64,000 nucleotides of DNA from Microbacterium testaceum StLB037 (GTDB taxonomy: Bacteria; Actinomycetota; Actinomycetes; Actinomycetales; Microbacteriaceae). This document shows, piece after piece, positions 8,896 to 17,117 of the stretch. The stretch covers positions 2,108,001 through 2,172,000 of the forward strand of contig NC_015125.1 of assembly GCF_000202635.1 (NCBI RefSeq), given 5' to 3'. The notes below the pieces were generated by a model that saw nothing but the letters and a program-made list of their open reading frames with translations, had not been told where the DNA came from and made no database searches. Within the stretch, counting starts at the first letter, position 1. Every line of letters starts with the position of its first letter. A program made the position numbers and the translations under genes.

Positions 8896-10680
8896 ATGGG
8901 TGACCTGTTCGACGGTTACGGCTCCACGCTGGCGCCGCGCAAGACCGCTTCCGGCATCCCGGCGTTCGACGAGATGTTCGGCGTTCCGGCGAGTCCCGGA
9001 GAAGCCGCCCCCTCTCGCGAGGCGTACCGGGAGCTGTACCAGACGCTCGCGCAGATGACGCAGGAAGAGCTGCGCGGGCGCACCGAATCGCTCGCCAGTT
9101 CGTATCTCGCGCAGGGCGTGACGTTCGACTTCGCGGGCGAGGAGCGGCCCTTCCCGCTGGATGCCGTGCCCCGCGTCATCGCCTACGACGAGTGGTCGCG
9201 GATCGAGGCCGGCGTCAAGCAGCGCGTCCGCGCGCTCGAGGCGTTCCTCGACGACGCGTACGGCAACCAGCACTGCGTGCGCGACGGCATCCTGCCCGCG
9301 GGCCTCATCTCGTCGTCGCAGTACTTCTACCGCCAGGCAGCCGGCATCCGCAGTGCGAACGGCGTGCGCATCCAGGTGTCGGGCATCGACCTCATCCGTG
9401 ACGAGCACGGCGAGATGCGCGTGCTCGAAGACAACGTGCGCGTGCCCTCGGGGGTCTCGTACGTCATCTCGAACCGCCGGGTGATGGCGCAGACGCTGCC
9501 TGAGCTGTTCGTGTCGATGCGCGTGCGCCCCGTCGGCGACTACCCGAACAAGCTGCTCGCCGCCCTCCGCGCGTCGGCCCCGCCCGGGATCGACGATCCG
9601 AACATCGTCGTGCTCACGCCGGGCGTCTACAACTCGGCGTACTTCGAGCACACGCTGCTCGCGCGCCTGATGGGCGTCGAGCTGGTCGAGGGGCGCGACC
9701 TGCTGTGCATCGGCGGCAAGGTGTTCATGCGCACCACGCGCGGGCCGCAGCGCGTCGACGTCATCTACCGCCGCGTCGACGACGACTTCCTCGACCCGCT
9801 GCAGTTCCGCGCCGACTCGATGCTCGGTGCCCCCGGGCTCATGCTCGCCGCGCGCCTGGGCAACGTCACGATCGCGAACGCCGTGGGCAACGGGGTCGCC
9901 GACGACAAGCTGCTCTACACCTACGTGCCCGACCTCATCCGGTACTACCTCGCCGAGGAGCCCATCCTCAAGAACGTCGACACGTGGCGGCTCGAGGATC
10001 CGGGCGCTCTCGAAGAGGTGCTCGACCGGCTGCCCGAGCTCGTCGTGAAGCCCGTCGACGGCTCCGGCGGAAAGGGACTGGTCGTGGGACCGGATGCCTC
10101 GCCCGCCGAGCTCGACGCGCTCCGCAAGCGTCTGCTCGCCGATCCCCGCGGGTGGATCGCGCAACCGGTCGTCATGCTCTCGACCATCCCGACGCTCGTC
10201 GAGGACGGGATGCGTCCGCGGCACGCCGACCTGCGCCCCTTCGCCGTGAACGACGGCGACGACATCTGGGTGCTGCCCGGCGGGCTCACGCGCGTCGCCC
10301 TCCCGGAGGGCCAGCTCGTGGTGAACTCCAGCCAGGGCGGGGGCTCGAAGGACACCTGGGTGGTCGGCGGTGCGGCACCCTCGCACGTCGAGTACGGCCA
10401 GGGCCAGGGCGTCTCGGGACTCGTGGCCGATCAGGCCGCGGTGACCGAGTCGATCCCGATCATCTACGACGGTCAGCCGGCTCCCGCGACCGCGCCCCGT
10501 GATCCGCGCGCCGGCGGGCGGGAGCAGCAGGAACAGCAGCAGCAGGATGCCACCGTGCAGCACGGTCCGCAGGCGGAACAGCAGCAGCAACAGGCGTTCG
10601 CGGCGGGCCTGGACCCTTCGACGAGCTCAGGGTCCTCGATCGCGCCCGCGGGTGACGGACGGGAGCAGGGATCATGCTGA
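8896..10680 (+). CDS. circularly permuted type 2 ATP-grasp protein
   Basis: Predicted amide-ligase-like enzyme of 594 residues belonging to the circularly permuted ATP-grasp 2 family. The family core runs from about residue 20 to 510 (EMFGVPASPGEA; RVLEDNVRVPSGVSYV; KPVDGSGGKGLV; NSSQGGGSKDTWV), with the nucleotide- and metal-binding strands in the permuted order. Beyond residue 530 the protein carries an unusual tail rich in Gln, Ala and Gly, including runs of four and five Gln. The last part of this tail is encoded by a copy of the palindromic repeat found in both downstream junctions (10611-10635), so the repeat has become coding sequence here. The TGA overlaps an ATG (ATGCTGA, 10674-10680). 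The two genes that follow, alpha-E and transglutaminase-like, are the usual partners of this family. Confidence 0.88.
   Translation: MGDLFDGYGSTLAPRKTASGIPAFDEMFGVPASPGEAAPSREAYRELYQTLAQMTQEELRGRTESLASSYLAQGVTFDFAGEERPFPLDAVPRVIAYDEWSRIEAGVKQRVRALEAFLDDAYGNQHCVRDGILPAGLISSSQYFYRQAAGIRSANGVRIQVSGIDLIRDEHGEMRVLEDNVRVPSGVSYVISNRRVMAQTLPELFVSMRVRPVGDYPNKLLAALRASAPPGIDDPNIVVLTPGVYNSAYFEHTLLARLMGVELVEGRDLLCIGGKVFMRTTRGPQRVDVIYRRVDDDFLDPLQFRADSMLGAPGLMLAARLGNVTIANAVGNGVADDKLLYTYVPDLIRYYLAEEPILKNVDTWRLEDPGALEEVLDRLPELVVKPVDGSGGKGLVVGPDASPAELDALRKRLLADPRGWIAQPVVMLSTIPTLVEDGMRPRHADLRPFAVNDGDDIWVLPGGLTRVALPEGQLVVNSSQGGGSKDTWVVGGAAPSHVEYGQGQGVSGLVADQAAVTESIPIIYDGQPAPATAPRDPRAGGREQQEQQQQDATVQHGPQAEQQQQQAFAAGLDPSTSSGSSIAPAGDGREQGSC
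10611..10635. repeat. palindromic REP-like element, copy 1 (inside a CDS)
   Basis: 25-base element with 7-bp arms GGACCCT and AGGGTCC around TCGACGAGCTC. It lies in frame within the 3' end of the permuted ATP-grasp gene and is translated as about eight residues (DPSTSSGS). Three relatives follow at 10691-10715, 11661-11684 and 11683-11707. Confidence 0.75.
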
Positions 10681-10746
10681 GTCGCATCGCGGACCCTTCG
10701 ACAAGCTCAGGGACCAGGGAGGCCGACTCATGCTGAGTCGCATCGC
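10672..10746 (+). repeat. 19-bp direct repeat flanking REP-like copy 2
   Basis: TCATGCTGAGTCGCATCGC occurs at 10672-10690 and again at 10728-10746. Between the copies lie REP-like copy 2 (10691-10715) and 12 further bases. Each copy contains ATGCTGA, so the stop/start overlap of the operon junction has been duplicated. The first copy gives a truncated version of the start of the alpha-E gene. Confidence 0.8.
10674..10736 (+). other. bridging mini-ORF 1 (20 codons)
   Basis: The ATG at 10674 overlaps the stop of the permuted ATP-grasp gene, and the TGA at 10734-10736 overlaps the ATG (10730) of the alpha-E gene. It reads MLSRIA, identical to the start of the alpha-E protein, then passes through REP-like copy 2 without a stop. 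It could keep the two genes translationally coupled across the inserted repeat. Whether it is translated is unproven. Confidence 0.4.
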
Positions 10747-11662
10747 AGAGAGCCTGTTCTGGATCGGGCGGTACATCGAGCGCAGCGACGGGACCGCGCG
10801 CATCCTCGACGTGCACCTGCAGTTGCTCCTCGAAGACCCGTGGATCGACGAGGACACCGCGTGCCGGTCGCTGCTGAGCGTCATGGGCTCGGCCTGGCCC
10901 GAGAACGTCGATTCGGTGCGCCGCGACGACGTGCTGGCCCGCCTCGCGGTGGACCGCATGAACCCGTCGAGCATCGCCTACTCGATCACCGCGGCGCGAG
11001 AGAACGCCCGCCGGGCGCGGGAGATCGTCTCCACCGAGCTGTGGGAGATCCTCAACACCACGAACTCCCGGATGCCGCGACGCCTGCAGACCGAGAAGGT
11101 GCACGAGTTCTTCCAGTGGGTGCGCGAGCGCGCCGCCCTGGCCATCGGCATCGTCGACTCCTCGACGAACCGCGACGAGGCGTGGCAGTTCTTCACGCTC
11201 GGGCGCAGCATCGAGCGCACCGACATGACCGCGCGGCTGCTCGCGACGCGGTCGCTCACCGAGGTCTCGGGCCCCTCGTGGACGACCATCCTCCGCTCGT
11301 GCGGCGCGTACGAGGCGTACCTGCGGACCTATCGAGGGATGCCGAGTGCCCGCAACGCGGCGGAGTTCCTGTTGCTCGACCGTCTGTTCCCGCGCTCGAT
11401 CATCTACTCGATCCAGCGCGCCGAGGACTGCATGAGCGCGATCGACCCCCGCGCCGACCGCGTCGGCCACTCGAACACGGTGCTGCGGGCGCTCGGCCAG
11501 ATCCGCAACGATCTCGAGTACCGGCCGGTCAGCGACGTGCTCACCGACCTGCCCGAGCACATGCAGCGCGTGCAGACGGTGACGCGAGAGGCGTCCGAGG
11601 CGATCCGCTCGCGCTTCTTCCCGACGCAGGCCGAGCCCAGCTGGATCGGAGAGATCTCATGA
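10730..11662 (+). CDS. alpha-E domain protein
   Basis: All-alpha protein of 310 residues covering the whole alpha-E (bacterial domain of unknown function) family. It begins MLSRIAESLFWIGRYIERSD and keeps the conserved ExxxWxxRYxERxx-type helices (again near residue 155, FFTLGRSIERTDMTARLL). Established comparative work places alpha-E proteins with permuted ATP-grasp and transglutaminase-like proteins in predicted amide-ligation or peptide-tagging systems; no catalytic residues are known for it. The ATG at 10730 is chosen because the family starts there. Its TGA (11660-11662) overlaps another ATG that opens the second bridging mini-ORF. Confidence 0.88.
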   Translation: MLSRIAESLFWIGRYIERSDGTARILDVHLQLLLEDPWIDEDTACRSLLSVMGSAWPENVDSVRRDDVLARLAVDRMNPSSIAYSITAARENARRAREIVSTELWEILNTTNSRMPRRLQTEKVHEFFQWVRERAALAIGIVDSSTNRDEAWQFFTLGRSIERTDMTARLLATRSLTEVSGPSWTTILRSCGAYEAYLRTYRGMPSARNAAEFLLLDRLFPRSIIYSIQRAEDCMSAIDPRADRVGHSNTVLRALGQIRNDLEYRPVSDVLTDLPEHMQRVQTVTREASEAIRSRFFPTQAEPSWIGEIS

Positions 11663-11742
11663 CCCTTCCGCAGGCTCAGGGACCCCTTCGACAGGCTCAG
11701 GGACCCTCGGTGCGCCGCCGGGGTGAAGGGAACGGACGATGA
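11659..11742 (+). other. bridging mini-ORF 2 with REP-like copies 3 and 4
   Basis: The ATG at 11659 overlaps the alpha-E stop (ATGA), and the TGA at 11740-11742 overlaps the ATG (11739) of the transglutaminase gene; 27 codons lie between. The first part consists of two tandem REP-like units (11661-11684 and 11683-11707), read in frame as QAQGP repeats. This is the same arrangement as at 10674-10736, at the other junction of the same operon. Confidence 0.4.
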
Positions 11743-12584
11743 AACGTCTCCGTATCGAACACCAGACCGGCTTCGCCTACCCCGGCGACGTCTCGGCGTC
11801 GTACAACGAGGCACGCATGCTGCCGCACTCGACCGACAGCCAGTTCGTGCTGAGCTCGTCGCTCGACATCGAGCCGTCGACGTCGGTCAACCAGTACGTC
11901 GACTACTTCGGCACGCGTGTCGCCGCGTTCGACGTGCTCTCCCCGCACGCCGCCCTCACGATCACGGCGCGCTCGCTCGTCGAGGTGCGCCCGCGCCCGA
12001 TCGAGCACACCGACATGACGTGGGAGCAGCTCGCGGCCGAGGCGGACCGGTCGATCTCCACGGTCGAGCAGCTGACGCAGACGCGCCGGACGGCGCCGCA
12101 CCCCGAGGTGGCCGAGCTCGCGCGATCGATCGCCGCCCGGCACGATCGCCCCGGTCCCGCGGCGCACGCCATCGCGGAGGCGATCGGCGACGCGATCGAG
12201 TACATGCAGGGCGTCACGGGCGTCACCTCGACGGCCGTGGATGCCTGGGACGCGCGGAAGGGCGTCTGCCAGGACATCGCCCACATCGCGATCGGGGCCC
12301 TGCGCGAAGTCGGCATCCCGGCCCGCTACGTCTCGGGCTATCTGCACCCGAAGCCCTCCGCCGAGGTCGGAGAGGCCGTGACGGGAGAGTCGCACGCCTG
12401 GGTCGAGTGGTTCGCCGGCGATTGGCAGGGCTTCGACCCGACGAACAACATCGAGATCGGCGATCGCCACGTGCTCGTCGGTCGCGGTCGCGACTACAAC
12501 GACGTGCCGCCGCTGCGCGGTGTCTACGCCGGCCCCGGCAAGAGTCAGCTCAAGGTCAAGGTGACGATCACGCGCGAGACGTGA
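11739..12584 (+). CDS. transglutaminase-like family protein
   Basis: Cytoplasmic papain-fold protein of 281 residues. An N-terminal beta-rich domain (bacterial transglutaminase-like N-terminal region, residues 1-85) is followed by the transglutaminase core with a complete Cys-His-Asp set: Cys177 (GVCQDIAHI), His219 (GESHAWVEW) and Asp233 (GFDPTNN). Such enzymes hydrolyse or form isopeptide/amide bonds. Together with the permuted ATP-grasp and alpha-E proteins, this one may cleave or trim the amide product. No signal peptide is seen. The stop overlaps the end of the convergent TetR gene by 17 bases, so the two transcripts share their 3' ends. Confidence 0.88.
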   Translation: MKRLRIEHQTGFAYPGDVSASYNEARMLPHSTDSQFVLSSSLDIEPSTSVNQYVDYFGTRVAAFDVLSPHAALTITARSLVEVRPRPIEHTDMTWEQLAAEADRSISTVEQLTQTRRTAPHPEVAELARSIAARHDRPGPAAHAIAEAIGDAIEYMQGVTGVTSTAVDAWDARKGVCQDIAHIAIGALREVGIPARYVSGYLHPKPSAEVGEAVTGESHAWVEWFAGDWQGFDPTNNIEIGDRHVLVGRGRDYNDVPPLRGVYAGPGKSQLKVKVTITRET

Positions 12585-13194
12585 TGGCGCGGCCCAGCCC
12601 TGCCTGCACCTCGCGGTGCAGGTCCTCGAGGGTGGCGGTCTCGCCGGCGTCGTGGCGGCGGGCCCACTCGTCGAGGGTGGTCCGCATCTCGAGGCCGGCG
12701 ACACCCAGGGCGGTGCGGACGTCGAGCTCGGCGAGGCCGATCCGCTCGGCGATCTCGGGCACGAAGCGGTCGGCCGAGGTGACCTCGCGGCGGACGGCGG
12801 CGCCGAGCAGTGCGGGCTCGTGGGCGATGAGCCGCCGCACGCGCAAGAAGCGCTCGCGCGCGCGGGGATCGGCATCCAGAAGCTCCAGTTCGCGCGCGAA
12901 CACCTGACGGAGCGCGGTCAGCAGGGCCGCGATGTCGTCGCCCACCTCGGCGACCCCGGCGAGGGCGTCGGCGAAGCGACCGTCGTCGACGAAGACGGCG
13001 TCTTCCTTCGTGCCCGCGACGCGGAAGAAGGTGCGGGGGGAGACACCGGCGCGGGCGGCGATCTCGTCGACGGTCGTGCCGTGCACGCCCTTCTCCTCGA
13101 ACAGGTCGAGGGCGGCTGCGCAGATCTCGACCGACGTCTCGCGGCGGCGGCGGTCGCGGAGATCGCCGACGGGAGGTGTCGTGGGGGTGCTCAC
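12568..13194 (-). CDS. TetR family transcriptional regulator
   Basis: Repressor of 208 residues with a classical N-terminal helix-turn-helix (TSVEICAAALDLFEEKG, then TVDEIAARAGVSPRTFFR, residues about 15-60) and a divergent all-helical ligand domain. It is divergent from a DHA2-type drug exporter, the standard arrangement for a drug-sensing repressor. I place the start at the GTG at 13194. A longer in-frame start (13236) exists, but it would put the likely operator palindrome at 13221-13235 inside the coding region, and the extra residues do not resemble the family. The 3' end overlaps the convergent transglutaminase gene. Confidence 0.85.
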   Translation of the reverse strand: MSTPTTPPVGDLRDRRRRETSVEICAAALDLFEEKGVHGTTVDEIAARAGVSPRTFFRVAGTKEDAVFVDDGRFADALAGVAEVGDDIAALLTALRQVFARELELLDADPRARERFLRVRRLIAHEPALLGAAVRREVTSADRFVPEIAERIGLAELDVRTALGVAGLEMRTTLDEWARRHDAGETATLEDLHREVQAGLGRAITSRA

Positions 13195-13220
13195 ATCCGA
13201 TACGGTAGTCCATGTCTTCT

Positions 13221-13235
13221 TGGCAGTCACTGCCA
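13221..13235. promoter_or_regulatory. TetR operator candidate
   Basis: Perfect inverted repeat TGGCAG-TCA-CTGCCA in the 72-bp gap between the divergent TetR and exporter genes. It is about 30 bases before the exporter ATG. Confidence 0.6.
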
Positions 13236-13266
13236 TATTGTCTTCTCCTGCTGAGATTGGTCGCTC

Positions 13267-14736
13267 ATGGTCGCCACCGGAACCGTCCCCACCACCGCCC
13301 CGCCCGGAAAGCCCGCCGTGCGCCCCGGCGCGGTCATCGCCCTGCTCGTCGTCGCCGCGTTCGTCGTCATCCTCAACGAGACGGTCATGGGCGTCGCCCT
13401 TCCCGAGCTCATGCGCGAGCTCGACATCTCCGCCGCCACGGCCCAGTGGCTGACGACCGCGTTCCTGCTGACCATGGCGGTCGTGATCCCGACGACGGGC
13501 TTCCTCATCCAGCGGCTGCCGCTGCGGACCCTGTTCTTCACCGCCATGGGCCTGTTCACCCTCGGTACCGTGATCGCCTCGCTCGCGCCCGGTTTCAGCG
13601 TGCTGCTGGGCGCGCGCATCGTGCAGGCCTGCGGGACGGCGATCATGCTGCCGCTGCTGTTCACCACCGTGCTGAACGTCGTGCCGGCCCACCGCCGCGG
13701 GCGCATGATGGGCCTCATCTCGATCGTCATCTCGGTCGCCCCGGCCATCGGGCCGACCGTGTCGGGCCTGATCCTCTCGGTCTTCCCCTGGCGCGGGATG
13801 TTCGTCGTGATGGTCCCGATCGCCCTCGTCGCCATCGCTCTCGGCGCCCGCTGGGTGCGCAACCTCACCGACACGCGCCGCGTGACGCTCGACGTGATCT
13901 CGGTGGTGCTCTCGGCGCTGGCCTTCGGCGGCCTCATCTTCGGCCTGTCGAGCATCGGCGAAGCCGCGAGCGGGCACGAGATCGTGCCGGTCTGGATCCC
14001 GCTCGTCGTGGGCGTGGTCGCCCTCGCGGCCTTCGTCGTCCGTCAGCTGCGCCTCGGCTCGACCGACCGCGTCCTGCTGAACCTCGGTGTCTTCCGGCAC
14101 TCGTCGTTCACCCTCGCCGTGATCCTCGTCGTCGTGGCGATGACGATGCTCTTCGGCGTCCTCATCCTCCTGCCGATCTACCTGCAGAACGTCCTGGGTC
14201 TCGGGACGCTCCCGACCGGACTCCTCCTCCTGCCCGGAGGCCTGCTCATGGGGCTCATGGCCCCGCTGGTCGGCAATCTCTTCGACCGCTTCGGCGCGCG
14301 CCCTCTCGTGCTGCCCGGCGCGATCATCGCGAGCCTCGGGCTGTGGGGCTTCGCCACCCTCTCCGCCGAGACGGCGGCCGGCTTCGTGATCGCCGTGCAC
14401 TGCGTGCTGAGCCTCGGCCTGGCGTTCATGTTCACGCCGCTCATGACCTCGGCGCTCGGCTCGCTCCCGCGCGAGCTCTATCCGCACGGCTCCGCGATCG
14501 TCTCGACCGTGCAGCAGCTCGCGGGCGCCGCGGGGACGGCGGTGTTCGTGACGCTGATGACCGTGGGTGCCGCTTCGGCTGTCGACGGGGGAGCGAGTGT
14601 CGTGGATGCCACGGCCACCGGCATCCATTCCGCGTTCTTCCTCGCGGCGTGCCTGTCGATCGCGGTGATCGTGCTCGCGGCGTTCGTGCGGACGCCGAAG
14701 CAGGCCGAGGGTGTCGAGGGGATGCCTGTGCACTGA
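13267..14736 (+). CDS. MFS drug exporter, DHA2 family
   Basis: Integral membrane exporter of 489 residues with the length and 14-helix pattern of the DHA2 (proton-driven multidrug) family. Helix 1 carries the family signature LNETVMGVALPELMRELDIS. Motif C appears as SVAPAIGPTVSG near residue 160, which marks antiporters. The ATG at 13267 is the first with family homology. It is probably repressed by the divergent TetR protein through the palindrome at 13221-13235. The substrate is unknown; the closest named relatives are lincomycin/fatty-acid/drug exporters such as LmrB and EmrB. Confidence 0.88.
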   Translation: MVATGTVPTTAPPGKPAVRPGAVIALLVVAAFVVILNETVMGVALPELMRELDISAATAQWLTTAFLLTMAVVIPTTGFLIQRLPLRTLFFTAMGLFTLGTVIASLAPGFSVLLGARIVQACGTAIMLPLLFTTVLNVVPAHRRGRMMGLISIVISVAPAIGPTVSGLILSVFPWRGMFVVMVPIALVAIALGARWVRNLTDTRRVTLDVISVVLSALAFGGLIFGLSSIGEAASGHEIVPVWIPLVVGVVALAAFVVRQLRLGSTDRVLLNLGVFRHSSFTLAVILVVVAMTMLFGVLILLPIYLQNVLGLGTLPTGLLLLPGGLLMGLMAPLVGNLFDRFGARPLVLPGAIIASLGLWGFATLSAETAAGFVIAVHCVLSLGLAFMFTPLMTSALGSLPRELYPHGSAIVSTVQQLAGAAGTAVFVTLMTVGAASAVDGGASVVDATATGIHSAFFLAACLSIAVIVLAAFVRTPKQAEGVEGMPVH

Positions 14737-14744
14737 GGCGCTGG

Positions 14745-14769
14745 CCCGACCGTCAGCGAGACGGTCGGG
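14745..14769. terminator. bidirectional hairpin terminator
   Basis: Perfect 10-bp stem, CCCGACCGTC (14745-14754) with GACGGTCGGG (14760-14769), closing over AGCGA. It lies between the converging exporter and aldo-keto reductase genes. Confidence 0.7.
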
Positions 14770-14779
14770 ATCGCGCCCG

Positions 14780-15883
<1,104 letters not shown>

Positions 15884-15952
15884 TCAGCGCCTCAGGGTAT
15901 CGAGGAGGGACGAATCGCGGCCACCGGCCGCTGCGCGATGACGACGAGTCCG

Positions 15953-16963
15953 TCACCCCACGCGACGGGTCGACGCCCGCGGAATGACCGTCTCGAACGT
16001 CACGGGTGGGAGCGGGGCGGGCTCGCGGCCCTCGATCTTCGCGAGGACGAGGTCGGCGACCAGCCGCCCGAGTGCGGTGCCGTCGAGGTGCACGCTCGAC
16101 AGGCGGGGGAGGAAGAGGGATGCCAGGGGTGAATCGTCGTGTCCGATCACCGAGACGTCTTCCGGCACGTCGAGCCCGGCGGTGATCGCTGCGCCCGCGA
16201 CCATCGCTGCGATGTCGTCGTTGTAGGCGACCACCCCGGTCACCTCGTCGCGAACCCACCCGTGGACGAGCGTTTCGAGGTCGATCCCGGGCGCGTCCAC
16301 GAGCTCGGGTGGCGCGCACGTCATCCCTCGCGCCGTCGCGGCTCGCAGGGCGACGTCGTGTCGTTCGCGGCTCAGGTCGGCCAACCGCGGATCGGAGGTC
16401 GACGCGAACGCGATGCGGCGATGTCCGAGCTCGTACAGGTGCTGCACCTGCAGGGCGGGACCCGCACCGCCGACGCGCTCGGCCTCGCCCGCGGGAGCCT
16501 CCACGTCGGGGTCGGGGATGATGGCGCGGATGCCCTGCTCCCGCATGGCGGCCACGTCGGCGTCGGAGAACGGGAGGAAGCCGAAGACCACATCCGGATC
16601 GAGCAACTGCCACAGGGGGCGAGTCCTCCCGGTCGCGTGGGGCGTCCAGGTGACGAGGGTGTAGCCGGCCTCGTCGAGGAGGAGGGAAGCCTCCTCTATG
16701 TAGCGGCGCACGCTGTAATCCTGCGGCCAGTCGGGCAGGACGAGCAGGACGATGCGCGTCCGTCCGCTCGCGAGCGCCTGGGCGGCGGCGTGAGGGCGGT
16801 AACCGAGCGCCCTCGCGGCATCGAGCACGCGCTCGCGGGTCGAGGCGGAGATCGTCTGACCGGGGGTGTCGTTCAGCACGTAGCCGACCGTGGCGCGGGA
16901 GACGCCGACGGCGCGCGCGATGTCGGCCGCGGTCGCGCGGCGCGTCTGCGGAGCGGTCGTCAT
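15953..16963 (-). CDS. LacI family regulator of the rhamnoside operon
   Basis: Repressor of 336 residues: N-terminal LacI helix-turn-helix (ADIARAVGVSRATVGYVLN, residues about 13-31), hinge helix (RPHAAAQALASGRT), then a periplasmic-binding-protein-like sugar domain ending in TFETVIPRAST. It is divergent from the GPH symporter/rhamnosidase operon at 17118. Two copies of CTTGCACGCGCAAG lie between them and frame a promoter, so this protein most likely represses that operon and itself. Its recognition helix (SRATVGYV) differs from those of the two rhamnose-locus LacI proteins (SVGTVSNV), which fits a different operator. The inducer could be a rhamnoside or its hydrolysis product. Confidence 0.9.
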   Translation of the reverse strand: MTTAPQTRRATAADIARAVGVSRATVGYVLNDTPGQTISASTRERVLDAARALGYRPHAAAQALASGRTRIVLLVLPDWPQDYSVRRYIEEASLLLDEAGYTLVTWTPHATGRTRPLWQLLDPDVVFGFLPFSDADVAAMREQGIRAIIPDPDVEAPAGEAERVGGAGPALQVQHLYELGHRRIAFASTSDPRLADLSRERHDVALRAATARGMTCAPPELVDAPGIDLETLVHGWVRDEVTGVVAYNDDIAAMVAGAAITAGLDVPEDVSVIGHDDSPLASLFLPRLSSVHLDGTALGRLVADLVLAKIEGREPAPLPPVTFETVIPRASTRRVG

Positions 16964-17000
16964 GTCATCGCCTCTCGTGCGTTCTGATAGGGACACTCTA

Positions 17001-17081
17001 CTTGCACGCGCAAGTTGATCTTGGTATGTTCCATTCACTTGCACGCGCAAGCACCTCTAGATCGGCCCGTGAAACGTTTCA
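17001..17081 (+). promoter_or_regulatory. dual-operator promoter of the rhamnoside operon
   Basis: Candidate promoter TTGCAC (17002-17007), 17 bp, TATGTT (17025-17030). CTTGCACGCGCAAG occurs at 17001-17014, covering the -35, and again at 17038-17051, at the start of transcription; the copies are 37 bp apart. A different, perfect palindrome TGAAACGTTTCA follows at 17070-17081. It nearly matches the operator of the distant rhamnose operons (28781, 34916), implying control by two kinds of LacI protein. Confidence 0.7.
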
Positions 17082-17117
17082 TAGCCCGATCTCCCACTCG
17101 ACAATGGAGTCTTCGCG

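Noticed and set aside
12568..14733. 721-codon minus-strand frame extending the TetR gene through the exporter
   Set aside because: Only the first 627 bases from 12568 match TetR proteins. The rest is antisense to the DHA2 exporter and would place the operator and promoter in coding sequence.
16964..17117. Short minus-strand extension of the LacI gene up to 17050
   Set aside because: It would run through both operator copies and the promoter. LacI homology begins at the ATG at 16963.
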